Source of the DNA: Catonella massiliensis
Lineage (GTDB): Bacteria; Bacillota; Clostridia; Lachnospirales; Lachnospiraceae
NCBI RefSeq assembly: GCF_016651435.1
Contig: NZ_JAEPRJ010000001.1
Location: forward strand, 992,001-1,056,000
DNA: 64,000 bases
Direction: 5' to 3'
The position numbers were made by a program, and so were the translations under genes. The notes beneath the pieces were generated by a model, which worked only from the letters and a program-made list of their open reading frames with translations, was not told the DNA's origin and ran no database searches. Positions 25,437 through 34,236 of the stretch are shown piece by piece (positions within the stretch are counted from its first letter, which is position 1; each line of letters opens with the position of its first letter).

Positions 25437-27822
25437 AAGACCGCTTGTAGCTGCGGTACTATTTGTTATACTCCTGATAATGGCTTATGACAGCCTAAGT
25501 AAAGACGAGGGTTTTGCCTATATTGGCAAGACCCTAAGCCTGACCGGAAGGATAAAGGAGATAAAAAGCTACGATGTGCCCTTTGGTGAGCGAAGCTACA
25601 GGCTGAAGGTAAAAGCCGATTCTGATGAGATAAGCGCCTTCATCCTTAAAATAAAAGAAAGTGACCTGTTTGCGGGCTGTAACCTTTATAATGACGTGGA
25701 TATAGATTTATCCGAGCTTTCTAGGATTCTATATGGCAGGGAAATAAGCTGCACCGGAAGCTTTGAAGCTTTTGACGGAGAGCTAAACCCCGGACAGTTT
25801 GACGCTAACGCCTACTATAAAAATGAAGGCTATACCGGTATTCTGGATGCAAAAGATATAAGGATTGTGAAAGAAGAGGGGAGCTTTTCTCCTGATATAT
25901 ATCTACATAGATTAAATCTGGCAATTTCTGACAAATATAAGAAGATTCTTGGTGATAAAAATGCAGGAAGCCTTTCGGCTATGGTTTTAGGTGACAAAAG
26001 AGGTCTGGACGAAGAAATAAAAGAACTATATCAGGAAAATTCAATAAGCCATCTGCTTTCAATCTCAGGTCTGCATATTTCTCTATTAGGTGGTGCTGTT
26101 TTTCTCTTTCTAAGAAGGTTAAAGATCAGCTTTAGCTTCCCACTCATTGCATCAAGCATTATTTTGATTATATATGGAGCATTTACCGGGTTTTCAGTAT
26201 CTACCTCAAGAGCTATTGTTATGATGAGCGTACTGTTTATTTCTTTCGTCATAGGGAAAAGCTATGACTTGCCCAGTGGGCTTGCTCTTGCAGCTCTCAT
26301 ACTTATTGTAATGAATCATAGAGTCATATATCAAAGTGGTTTTTTACTTTCGTTCTTTGCGGTTATAGGAATATTCTATATAATGCCTGAATTGTTGTAT
26401 ATTTTTAAGGTCGATATCTACCATAAAAGAGGGATAATAAAAGGACTACACCTCCTTCTTGCCTCCATCATATCTTCCATAAGCATCCTGCTAGCTACAC
26501 TCCCCATCGTACTAAATAACTTTTATGAGGTTTCACTTACAGGAATCCTCCTAAACATTATAGTCATTCCTCTTATGTCGCTGGTTGTTATCACAGGGCT
26601 TTTAGGAGGCTTTGTGGCACTTGTATCTGAGATTTTGGGAAGCTTCATCCTTGGCATCACACATTATATCTTAAACTTATACACCCTCTTTTGCAGGCTG
26701 GGTGATAGGCTTACCTTCCTTAGACTAATCATAGGAAAGCCTGATAAATGGCAGATAGTACTTTACTACCTGATACTTGTGATAGTATTTTACCTTCTAG
26801 CACTAAAGCGAAGGGAAAATAAGCTTCGGTCACTAAAGAACAATCTGCCTGAAGGATATAATACATCCAAAAGAATAGTATTTACAGCGCTTATGACCTT
26901 TACCTCCTTTTTAATTATTGCATATAAACCAAGAGAATTCTCCATCAATATGCTTGATATAGGACAGGGTGACTGCTTTGTAGTAAATGATGGCAATAAC
27001 GATATTTACATATCGGACTGTGGTAGTACAACAGTACAAAACGTAGGTAAAACAAGGCTTTTACCCTTCTTAAAGTCGAAAGGCTGGGGGAAGGTAGATA
27101 CGATTTTTATCTCACACATGGATAAAGATCATGTAAATGGGGTAAATGATTTGCTTAAATGTGCCGAAATAACTATTGGTAGAATAATTATCTCCGCAAG
27201 CTACACATCAGATAAGCTTAACTGTGCAGAGCTTGAAGAGCTAAAGGAGCTGGCTAAAATGCGTGATATTAAGCTCTTTTACATGAAAAAAGGAGATGAA
27301 ATTGTAGGTAAAGATATTAGCTTTAGATGTATCTATCCGACAGGAGAAGAAGACATTAAAGATCAGAACGAAGCCTCCATTGTGATGAGGATGGATTATA
27401 AGGGATTGTCGATGCTCTTTACAGGAGATATAGCAGGCTCTACAGAGGAAAAGATAATTGACAGCACTGGAAAAGACATCCTTGACTGTGATATCTTGAA
27501 GGTTTGCCATCACGGAAGCAAGAATTCTTCCACAGATGACTTCCTAAAGAAAGTCAGTCCAAAGCTTTATCTTATAAGCTGTGGCCTTATGAACCGTTAT
27601 GGACATCCTCATAGAGATGCTCTATCCAGGATGACAGGAGAAGGCGGCAGGATACTAAGAACCGACCATATGGGAGGAACACAGATAAAGCTTGCGGATG
27701 GAAAGCTTATCATAACCAAGGCAGGAAAGAACCTTACAGGCAAACGCTTTTCTCCGGCAGTCGAATGTGACTGTGAAGACTGCGAAAGGATAAAAGTAAA
27801 TACTCACCTTGTTAAACCATAA
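25423..27822 (+). CDS. comEC: DNA uptake channel ComEC/Rec2
   Basis: 799 residues with all three expected parts: an N-terminal DUF4131-like segment, a polytopic competence domain (SHLLSISGLHISLLGG, typical of ComEC), and a C-terminal metallo-beta-lactamase domain (LDIGQGDCFVV, ISHMDKDHVNG, KVCHHGSKNSS). ComEC transports single-stranded DNA across the membrane. The start is TTG at 25423 with GAAAGGAAG upstream, inside the end of the lipoprotein gene. With ComEA and the type IV pilus it supports natural transformation. Confidence 0.93.
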   Translation: MLRIKRPLVAAVLFVILLIMAYDSLSKDEGFAYIGKTLSLTGRIKEIKSYDVPFGERSYRLKVKADSDEISAFILKIKESDLFAGCNLYNDVDIDLSELSRILYGREISCTGSFEAFDGELNPGQFDANAYYKNEGYTGILDAKDIRIVKEEGSFSPDIYLHRLNLAISDKYKKILGDKNAGSLSAMVLGDKRGLDEEIKELYQENSISHLLSISGLHISLLGGAVFLFLRRLKISFSFPLIASSIILIIYGAFTGFSVSTSRAIVMMSVLFISFVIGKSYDLPSGLALAALILIVMNHRVIYQSGFLLSFFAVIGIFYIMPELLYIFKVDIYHKRGIIKGLHLLLASIISSISILLATLPIVLNNFYEVSLTGILLNIIVIPLMSLVVITGLLGGFVALVSEILGSFILGITHYILNLYTLFCRLGDRLTFLRLIIGKPDKWQIVLYYLILVIVFYLLALKRRENKLRSLKNNLPEGYNTSKRIVFTALMTFTSFLIIAYKPREFSINMLDIGQGDCFVVNDGNNDIYISDCGSTTVQNVGKTRLLPFLKSKGWGKVDTIFISHMDKDHVNGVNDLLKCAEITIGRIIISASYTSDKLNCAELEELKELAKMRDIKLFYMKKGDEIVGKDISFRCIYPTGEEDIKDQNEASIVMRMDYKGLSMLFTGDIAGSTEEKIIDSTGKDILDCDILKVCHHGSKNSSTDDFLKKVSPKLYLISCGLMNRYGHPHRDALSRMTGEGGRILRTDHMGGTQIKLADGKLIITKAGKNLTGKRFSPAVECDCEDCERIKVNTHLVKP

Positions 27823-27843
27823 GAAAATTTGGATTAATTATCC

Positions 27844-27872
27844 TTGAAAAATCTAATTTTTTCGAGTATAAT
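27844..27872 (+). promoter_or_regulatory. sigma-A promoter of the structured RNA
   Basis: TTGAAA at 27844-27849, 17-bp spacer, TATAAT at 27867-27872. It begins 22 bp after the comEC stop. The expected start of transcription is about 27879-27880. Confidence 0.8.
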
Positions 27873-27879
27873 CAAAGTA

Positions 27880-28088
27880 ACAGGACAAGATGACTTTAGA
27901 TAAGCCTGGAATGTTCGATAATTTCTGATATTTTGAACCTACATGACTTAAAAAGGGATTCCTATATCCATATTTTGATGTCAGGCCTCATTTCGGTGGA
28001 AGGCAGATGAATATGTGCGGTTGCCCACCTAGTAAACGCTAGGAGTCAAAAACAGAAACCGGCATTTTGGGCTTATTTTTTATTTTAA
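27880..28088 (+). ncRNA. Stand-alone structured RNA of about 200 nt, class not identified
   Basis: Seen directly: pairing between 27902-27913 and 28063-28074 (12 pairs including G-T; extendable to about 16), 27922-27927 with 28053-28058, 27931-27936 with 28046-28051, and 27936-27944 with 28013-28022 (AACC/GGTT and ACAT/ATGT). Three local hairpins sit inside: 27945-27982, 27985-28004 and 28028-28043 (CCTAG/CTAGG). The closing stem is followed by a T-rich tract (28075-28086), so it doubles as a terminator. It has its own promoter, and the next gene has another, so it looks like an independent RNA. Candidate classes are the raiA motif or 6S RNA; I cannot confirm either by eye. A leader riboswitch is less likely. 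Confidence 0.7.
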
Positions 28089-28122
28089 AAAGCCAGATTT
28101 TAAAAATAATTTAAAAAAGTAC

Positions 28123-28151
28123 TTGCATTTGGTTTCAAAATGGTATATTAT
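28123..28151 (+). promoter_or_regulatory. sigma-A promoter of the transglutaminase-like gene
   Basis: TTGCAT at 28123-28128, 17-bp spacer, TATTAT at 28146-28151, 43 bp before the ATG at 28194. It lies after the RNA terminator, so the two transcripts can be separate. Confidence 0.7.
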
Positions 28152-28193
28152 ATTACAAACAAATCTTAAAACGTAACCAAAGGAGAAAAACGT

Positions 28194-29009
28194 ATGAACA
28201 GACTTTACAAATACTTGTTTGCGTTAAGCCTGTTGTTACTGGCTTTTCTGGCAAACCCCGATAAGGCACTCGCAGACAGCGCAACTATAGAGAACGCAAA
28301 CGATGGAACAGTTAAACTTGTCTACAACAACGACAATGATGCAAGGGTTAAGCTTCTTGTTCAGCTTACCGGAGGCACTCAGTACAAGTATGACATACCT
28401 AAGGGAAATGTAGACATCAATATCCCTCTTACACAGGGAAATGGTGAGTACAAGCTCATCCTATGTAGAAACATCTCAGGTACCAAATACGCAGTAGTGC
28501 AGACAGTAAGTGTTACCCAGAGACTTTCAAGTGACAATGATGCTTTCCTTTCATCTAACCTCATTATAGACTGGAATACTACCAATGAAGCCATCAAAAA
28601 GGCTCAGGAGTTAGCAAAGAAAGGTGGAAGCAAGAAGATTAAGTACATCTACGACTTTGTAGTTAAGAATTACTCTTATGACTATGACAAAGCCAACAAC
28701 ATCAACGAGATAGCAAAGTACTCACAGTACATTCCAAACATCAAGAAGATATATACAGATAAGAAAGGTATCTGCTACGATTATTCAGTGCTCTTAGCTT
28801 CGATGTTAAGAAGCGTGGGGGTTCCTACAAAGGTAGTTACAGGATATACCGTTAATGCCACAGTATATCACGCTTGGAACAATGTATATGACAACTCCAA
28901 GTGGAACGTAGTAGATGCAACCTACGATGCACAGATGTACAGAGCAAAGAGAAGCTACAGTATGTACAAGAGCTTCAGTGATTATAAGGACATCGTATAT
29001 ACCTACTAA
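28194..29009 (+). CDS. Secreted transglutaminase-like protein
   Basis: 271 residues. Signal peptide (KYLFALSLLLLAFLA...ALA, cleavage near residue 27), a beta-rich N-terminal domain, then a transglutaminase-like core: Cys194 in GICYDYSVLLASMLRS, His226 in VYHAWNNVY, Asp241 in WNVVDATYD. These three residues form the expected catalytic triad. Such secreted enzymes in Clostridia act on cell-surface proteins, as cross-linkers or cysteine proteases; the substrate is unknown. The start has AAAGGAG. A bidirectional terminator follows. Confidence 0.85.
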   Translation: MNRLYKYLFALSLLLLAFLANPDKALADSATIENANDGTVKLVYNNDNDARVKLLVQLTGGTQYKYDIPKGNVDINIPLTQGNGEYKLILCRNISGTKYAVVQTVSVTQRLSSDNDAFLSSNLIIDWNTTNEAIKKAQELAKKGGSKKIKYIYDFVVKNYSYDYDKANNINEIAKYSQYIPNIKKIYTDKKGICYDYSVLLASMLRSVGVPTKVVTGYTVNATVYHAWNNVYDNSKWNVVDATYDAQMYRAKRSYSMYKSFSDYKDIVYTY

Positions 29010-29055
29010 TCACCACATTAAATTGTTTGTTCTTCCTCAAAGAATAAAATAAACT

Positions 29056-29088
29056 AAAAATCCCCCGGCCCAAGGTCAGGGGATTTTT
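29056..29088. terminator. Bidirectional terminator between the transglutaminase gene and tyrS
   Basis: AAAAATCCCC pairs with GGGGATTTTT around a GC-rich loop. It is flanked by A and T runs and serves both convergent genes. Confidence 0.9.
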
Positions 29089-29106
29089 GCAGCTCAATCA
29101 CAAGTC

Positions 29107-30333
29107 CTACTCCAGTACCACCTTGCAGAACTTCTTCTTACCCTTTCTTACTATAAGTCCATCGCCCCTTAGCTCATCAGGAGTGAAGGTGGCGGCAAAG
29201 TCAGTTACCTTGTTGTCATTTACAACCACTCCTCCCTGTTCTACAGCACGTCTGCCCTCTGAGCGGGTAGCCACAAGGCCGGACTTGTGAAGCAGGGTAA
29301 TGATGTCAAATACACCGTCTCTTGCATCCTCCATAGAGATAGCAAAGGAAGGCATATTCTCAAGGCTTCCGCCACCTGCAAACAAGGCCTTCGCAGCAGA
29401 CTGAGCCTTCGCTGCCTCCACTTCTCCGTGCACAAGCTTAGTAAGCTCGTATGCAAGGATTTCCTTCGCTTCGTTTAACTTCGCACCCTCCCAGGACTCC
29501 ATAGCAAGGATATCCTCTATAGGAAGGAAGGTAAGGAGCTTAAGGCACTTAAGTACATCTGTGTCATCTACATTTCTCCAGTACTGGTAGAACTCATAAG
29601 GCGTAGTCTTCTCAGGGTCAAGCCACACAGCACCGCTTGCAGTCTTACCCATCTTCTTGCCCTCAGAATTAAGCAGGAGAGTGATAGTCATAGCGTGTGC
29701 ATCTTTACCAAGCTTTCTTCTTATAAGCTCAGTTCCTGCAAGCATATTGCTCCACTGGTCATCTCCGCCAAACTCCATATTACAGCCGTATTTCTGGTAT
29801 AACATATAGAAATCATAGCCCTGCATAAGCATGTAGTTAAACTCAAGGAAGCTAAGCCCCTTCTCCATACGCTGCTTGTAGCACTCCGCCGCAAGCATCC
29901 TGTTTACTGAGAAATGAGGGCCTATATCCCTAAGGAACTCAATATAGTTAAGGCCTAGGAGCCAGTCAGCGTTATTTACCATGATAGCCTTGCCCTCGCC
30001 AAAGTCTATAAAGCGCTCCATCTGCTTCTTAAAGCACTCACAGTTATGCTCTATGGTCTCCTTAGTCATCATGGTACGCATATCACTCCTGCCGGAAGGG
30101 TCGCCTATCATACCTGTACCGCCACCCATAAGGGCTATAGGCTTATTACCTGCCATCTGGAGGCGCTTCATCAGGCAGAGCGCCATAAAATGTCCCACAT
30201 GAAGGCTGTCGGCAGTAGGGTCAAAGCCTATATAGAACACAGCCTTTCCCTCATTTATCATCTTGCTGATTTCTTCCTCGTTAGTTACCTGGGCTATCAG
30301 CCCCCTTGCCTTAAGTTCCTCGTAAACAGTCAT
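29107..30333 (-). CDS. tyrS: Tyrosyl-tRNA synthetase
   Basis: 408 residues, class I synthetase. The HIGH motif appears as HVGH in [11 protein letters not shown] and the KMSKS motif as KKMGKT. A C-terminal S4 RNA-binding domain is present ([22 protein letters not shown]). It charges tRNA-Tyr. The ATG (complement of 30331-30333) has AGGAGGATAAT upstream. Expression is controlled by the tyrosine T-box leader at 30418-30677. Confidence 0.96.
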   Translation of the reverse strand: MTVYEELKARGLIAQVTNEEEISKMINEGKAVFYIGFDPTADSLHVGHFMALCLMKRLQMAGNKPIALMGGGTGMIGDPSGRSDMRTMMTKETIEHNCECFKKQMERFIDFGEGKAIMVNNADWLLGLNYIEFLRDIGPHFSVNRMLAAECYKQRMEKGLSFLEFNYMLMQGYDFYMLYQKYGCNMEFGGDDQWSNMLAGTELIRRKLGKDAHAMTITLLLNSEGKKMGKTASGAVWLDPEKTTPYEFYQYWRNVDDTDVLKCLKLLTFLPIEDILAMESWEGAKLNEAKEILAYELTKLVHGEVEAAKAQSAAKALFAGGGSLENMPSFAISMEDARDGVFDIITLLHKSGLVATRSEGRRAVEQGGVVVNDNKVTDFAATFTPDELRGDGLIVRKGKKKFCKVVLE

Positions 30334-30417
30334 ATTATCCTCCTTTAACCATATAAAAGCTATTCATATCCAAGAAAGTTTTTGTTTTCTGAAAACCACA
30401 AAGATTTTCCCTTAAAC

Positions 30418-30677
30418 AAAAAAAGCTCCCATCCCCTAAAGGACGAGAGCGTAAGCTTCGTGTTACCACCTTAATTCACAGAATATATCTGCCTCAAACG
30501 GGTACAACAGTCTATACCCTGACTCTCTAACGGAAGTCTGCCGTCACAGCCTATTAAACAACGCTTTCAGTGTGAAACTCCGGGATGTATTCAACCAGAC
30601 TCTTTCTTTCGCCTCTCACCAACCGGCTAATCTCTGTAAGTGAACCTCTGATTTACTTCTTCCTTTCACAGTTTGTA
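30418..30677 (-). promoter_or_regulatory. Tyrosine T-box riboswitch leader of tyrS
   Basis: On the minus strand the leader carries a specifier region GAATACATC with the Tyr codon TAC (complement near 30588-30596), the T-box core AAGGTGGTAACACG (complement near 30457-30471), and a terminator GCTCtCGTCC...GGGGATGgGAGC followed by T7 (complement of 30418-30450). Uncharged tRNA-Tyr would stabilise the antiterminator. The T-box consensus GGTGGTACCGCG is modified to GGTGGTAACACG here. Confidence 0.9.
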
Positions 30678-30683
30678 ATGATG

Positions 30684-30712
30684 ATTAAAACATAAGAATA
30701 ACAATTTGTCAA
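30684..30712 (-). promoter_or_regulatory. sigma-A promoter of the tyrS leader
   Basis: On the minus strand: TTGACA (complement of 30707-30712), 17-bp spacer, TTTAAT (complement of 30684-30689). Confidence 0.8.
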
Positions 30713-31303
30713 GACCAAACACCTGCCTACACATAATAAGCAGGAATCAGCATGGCTATAACATATTATGAAATATCTGAAAATAAAGTCCATATAATTG
30801 TATAAGTTTCATAAAATACATAAATAAACATTAAATAACTAATTTGTAACCTCAATGTAACCGAAATATGCTATAAAGATACGTATACTTTAATTTGGTT
30901 GCAGTTACCCGGTATTATACTGATAATATGATACAAGTGTCAGAAGATAATATACACTCCCTCAAGCAGGGCCACGCCTGATTTTATACTTTTGGTGCTT
31001 ATATCATAATACTTATATATAACTTAAGGGTATATCAGCATATTCTTTTATTCAATATTGGTATACTTATAAATGTAGAAAAAGAGGCTTATATATAGAT
31101 TTCTATAAAGAAGCAGTTAATAGAAGACGAATAGATGCCGAACTACATATTAGGGTTATTCTGTCTGTGCCTTCCTTAAGGGGCTTGTCAAAATGACGTA
31201 TACGGATATGAAAAGGAAATGTACTATATAGAGGACCACAGGGAGAACCACAGGGAGGAAGAGATATTAGAATACGATAAAGTGATACTATAGGAGGGGC
31301 GTA
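30713..31303. other. Long AT-rich intergenic region before pilB
   Basis: 591 bp with no gene recognised. A possible promoter toward pilB is TTGCAG at 30899-30904, 17-bp spacer, GATAAT at 30922-30927, which would give a leader of about 370 nt. ACCACAGGGAG occurs twice in tandem at 31234-31244 and 31247-31257 shortly before the pilB ribosome site. No known riboswitch class was recognised; the region deserves a covariance-model scan. Confidence 0.4.
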
Positions 31304-33004
31304 ATGCTGGTACGTAAGGGAAAGAAGAGAATAGGCGATATTCTGGTAGAAGAGGGGATACTTACAGAAGAACAGCTTGAAGAAGCTCTTAAGGCTGCGA
31401 AAGCAGAGAATAAGAAGATAGGTGAGGCCATAACTGACTTAGGCTTTGCTACTGAGCAGGACATAGCTGAGGCTCTTTCTTCACAGTTAGGCTTTGAGTA
31501 TGTGAACCTATCGACAGTACATATCCCCGATAACGTACTAAGCCTCATAAATGAAAGCGTACTAAGGAAGCATCTGATGATACCTTATGCCTTCGTACCT
31601 AATACCATCAATCAGGTAAAGGTAGCCATGGTAGACCCCATGGATATGTCAGCCATAGATGACTTTAGTATAGTGACCAATCTCCTCGTAGTACCATCGG
31701 TAGCTACTACCCGTGACATTCTCATAGCCCTTGACAGATACTATGGAGATACAGAGACAATAAAGGCAGCCCAGGAATACGCTAGGGAAAGAGAGGACCT
31801 GGCGGCTAAGCTTGCAGAAGGTGATTTGTCAAGCCAGGACGTACAAAGCTCCCCTGTAGTACAGCTTGTAACCTCTATGGTAGAGCAGGCAGCCAGACAG
31901 AGAGCCAGCGATATACATATAGAAGCAAAAGAAGATTCTGTACGTGTACGCTTTCGTATAGACGGCTCGCTTTATGAGAAATTCACCTATTCCATCCACC
32001 TCCTTCCTGCCATTATGGCAAGACTTAAGATAATAGGCGGTATGGATATCGCAGAGAAGAGAAAGCCTCAGGATGGAAGATTCACCATCCTGGTAGACAA
32101 GAGGGAGTATGACATCCGAGTGTCTGTACTTCCTACAGTATACGGAGAAAAGTGTGTTATGCGACTTGCCCAGAAGAAGGCCCTTACCAGAAACAAGAGT
32201 GAACTGGGCTTCTCCCCTTCCGAGCTTCAGGCCTTTGACGACATACTTAAGAACCCTAACGGTATCCTCCTTGTTACAGGGCCTACGGGAAGCGGAAAGT
32301 CTACCACACTTTATACCGCACTTTCAGAGCTTAACAAAGAGGATGTAAACATAGTCACTGTAGAAGACCCTGTAGAGGCAAACATAGACGGCATCAATCA
32401 GGTACAGGTAAATGTAAAGGCAGAACTCACCTTTGCGAGTGCCCTCCGCTCTATCCTTCGACAGGACCCGGACATCATCATGATAGGAGAGATACGAGAC
32501 GGCGAGACAGCTCAGATAGCGGTGCAGGCCTCCATCACAGGACACCTCGTGGTAAGCACCCTGCATACAAACTCAGCCGCAGGAAGCATCAACCGTCTCA
32601 TCAATATGGGAGTGGAGGGCTACCTCCTTGCAGACTCCCTGGTAGGAATCATAGCACAGAGACTCGTAAGAAGGCTCTGCCCGTACTGTAAGAAGCCTCA
32701 CTTAATCACCGATACCGAAAGAAGGATAATGGGCATAAGGGCAGATGTAAATCCCGAGATATATGAGCCGGTTGGCTGTGAGAGGTGTGACAACACAGGA
32801 TACTCAGGGCGTATCGGTATATATGAGATAATGAAAATCACACCTCCTCTTAAGGAGCTGATATCAAAAAATGCCTCCGTAAGTGAGCTAAAGCAAATGG
32901 GAATGCGTGAGGGTATGCACACCTTAAGGCAGAGTGCAACTATGCTGGTAATAAAGGGCATAACCTCAGTCCACGAGATGATAAAAACTACCTTTGAGAA
33001 CTAA
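31304..33004 (+). CDS. pilB: Type IV pilus extension ATPase PilB
   Basis: 566 residues. The N-terminal GspE-N domain starts KKRIGDILVEEGILTEEQLEEA. The ATPase core has Walker A GPTGSGKST (326-334), an Asp box (VTVEDPVEANIDG), Walker B (DIIMIGEIRDGETA), a His box (GHLVVSTLHTN), and a four-Cys Zn site (CPYCKKPH, CERCDNTGY). It powers pilus extension at the inner membrane side. The ATG at 31304 has AGGAGGGG. First gene of a type IV pilus operon on the plus strand. Confidence 0.95.
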   Translation: MLVRKGKKRIGDILVEEGILTEEQLEEALKAAKAENKKIGEAITDLGFATEQDIAEALSSQLGFEYVNLSTVHIPDNVLSLINESVLRKHLMIPYAFVPNTINQVKVAMVDPMDMSAIDDFSIVTNLLVVPSVATTRDILIALDRYYGDTETIKAAQEYAREREDLAAKLAEGDLSSQDVQSSPVVQLVTSMVEQAARQRASDIHIEAKEDSVRVRFRIDGSLYEKFTYSIHLLPAIMARLKIIGGMDIAEKRKPQDGRFTILVDKREYDIRVSVLPTVYGEKCVMRLAQKKALTRNKSELGFSPSELQAFDDILKNPNGILLVTGPTGSGKSTTLYTALSELNKEDVNIVTVEDPVEANIDGINQVQVNVKAELTFASALRSILRQDPDIIMIGEIRDGETAQIAVQASITGHLVVSTLHTNSAAGSINRLINMGVEGYLLADSLVGIIAQRLVRRLCPYCKKPHLITDTERRIMGIRADVNPEIYEPVGCERCDNTGYSGRIGIYEIMKITPPLKELISKNASVSELKQMGMREGMHTLRQSATMLVIKGITSVHEMIKTTFEN

Positions 33005-33007
33005 CAC

Positions 33008-33131
33008 AGGACTTAGGTAACTAAGCCCTGAATACAGAAAAGATATGACAGCCTATGATATAGTACTTAGGAAATGAAGCTTTGTAATACACAGTAGATA
33101 TGACAGCCTATGATATAGGACTTAGGTAACC
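33008..33131 (+). repeat. Tandem repeat of about 55 bp between pilB and pilT
   Basis: The unit starting AGATATGACAGCCTATGATA and ending ACTTAGG-AA occurs at 33041-33073 and 33096-33131; a truncated third copy (ACTTAGGTAACTAAG) abuts the pilB end near 33010. The spacing is 54-56 bp. This fills most of the 162-bp pilB-pilT gap. Confidence 0.8.
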
Positions 33132-33166
33132 AAGTTGTATAATAAAAAAAGAAATGTGAGGGTAAT

Positions 33167-34225
33167 ATGACGATAGAAGAAATACTTAGACTTTCCCAGG
33201 AGAAAAGAGCATCAGACATACATCTCTCTCCGGGAAGTCCGCTTATGTTTAGAATAGACGGTGAGATGGTTCCACAGACTGACTACCACCTCACCCCTGA
33301 AGAGACCTGGGGAGCAATCTCCTACGTAATGAGCGAAGATGACATACGTAACCTAAAGGAGGCAGGAGAGCTTGACTTTGCCTTCTCCCTTCCGGGCCTT
33401 TTTAGAGTACGTGTAAATGTATTCAGCCAGAGAGGCACCTATGCGGCGGCGCTTAGAATACTTAGCTTTGAGACACCTACTCCTGAAAAGCTTGCCATAC
33501 CACACTCGGTAGTGAAGCTTACCCACAAGAAGAGGGGGCTAGTATTGGTTACAGGAGCTACAGGAAGTGGTAAGTCCACCACACTTGCAAGCCTTATAGG
33601 AGAGATATCGGGAAGGGATGCCAAGAACATCATCACACTTGAAGACCCTATCGAGTACCTACACCCACATAAGAGATGTATAGTAAGCCAGAGAGAGATA
33701 GGCTCAGATACCACCTCGTACGCAGCAGCACTGAAGGCTGCCCTTAGAGAAGACCCTGATGTCATCCTGGTAGGAGAGATGAGAGACCTGGAGACCATCG
33801 CCATCGCTATCACAGCGGCTGAGACCGGACACCTTGTATTCTCGACCCTTCATACCAACTCTGCGGCTGACTCCATAGAGCGTATGATAGACGTATTTCC
33901 TCCACACCAGCAGCAGCAGATAAGGGTTCAGCTTGCGGGAGTCCTTGAAGGAGTAGTCACACAGCAGCTTCTTCCAAGGATAGAAGGCAAGGGAAGGCTT
34001 GCTGCCTACGAGGTCATGATAGCCACCCACGCCATAAGGAACCTTATCAGAGAAGGAAAGACCTACCAGATACCTTCCCTCATCCAGACTGGAAAGAAAG
34101 ACGGTATGCAGTCCATGGATGATGCCATATACGAGCTGTATGTGAAAGGAAGAATAGACGAAGAGACTGCACTTAGACATGCTTTCAGCTTTGAGAGGAT
34201 GAAGCAGAGAATCGGAAGATTTTAG
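33167..34225 (+). CDS. pilT: Type IV pilus retraction ATPase PilT
   Basis: 352 residues. Walker A GATGSGKST is at 130-138, Walker B is DVILVGEMRDLET, and the His box is GHLVFSTLHTNSA. The PilT-specific AIRNLIREGK motif near 285 separates it from PilB. PilT disassembles the pilus and pulls it back, needed for twitching and DNA uptake. The start ATG has GTGAGGG upstream; the gap before it holds the tandem repeats. Confidence 0.95.
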   Translation: MTIEEILRLSQEKRASDIHLSPGSPLMFRIDGEMVPQTDYHLTPEETWGAISYVMSEDDIRNLKEAGELDFAFSLPGLFRVRVNVFSQRGTYAAALRILSFETPTPEKLAIPHSVVKLTHKKRGLVLVTGATGSGKSTTLASLIGEISGRDAKNIITLEDPIEYLHPHKRCIVSQREIGSDTTSYAAALKAALREDPDVILVGEMRDLETIAIAITAAETGHLVFSTLHTNSAADSIERMIDVFPPHQQQQIRVQLAGVLEGVVTQQLLPRIEGKGRLAAYEVMIATHAIRNLIREGKTYQIPSLIQTGKKDGMQSMDDAIYELYVKGRIDEETALRHAFSFERMKQRIGRF

Positions 34226-34236
34226 GAGGGTAAGAA

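Noticed and set aside
27940-28080. c-di-GMP-I (GEMM-I), c-di-GMP-II, T-box, SAM or cobalamin riboswitch before the transglutaminase gene
   Set aside because: The conserved core words of these classes as I know them are not present, and separate promoter and terminator signals argue for an independent RNA.
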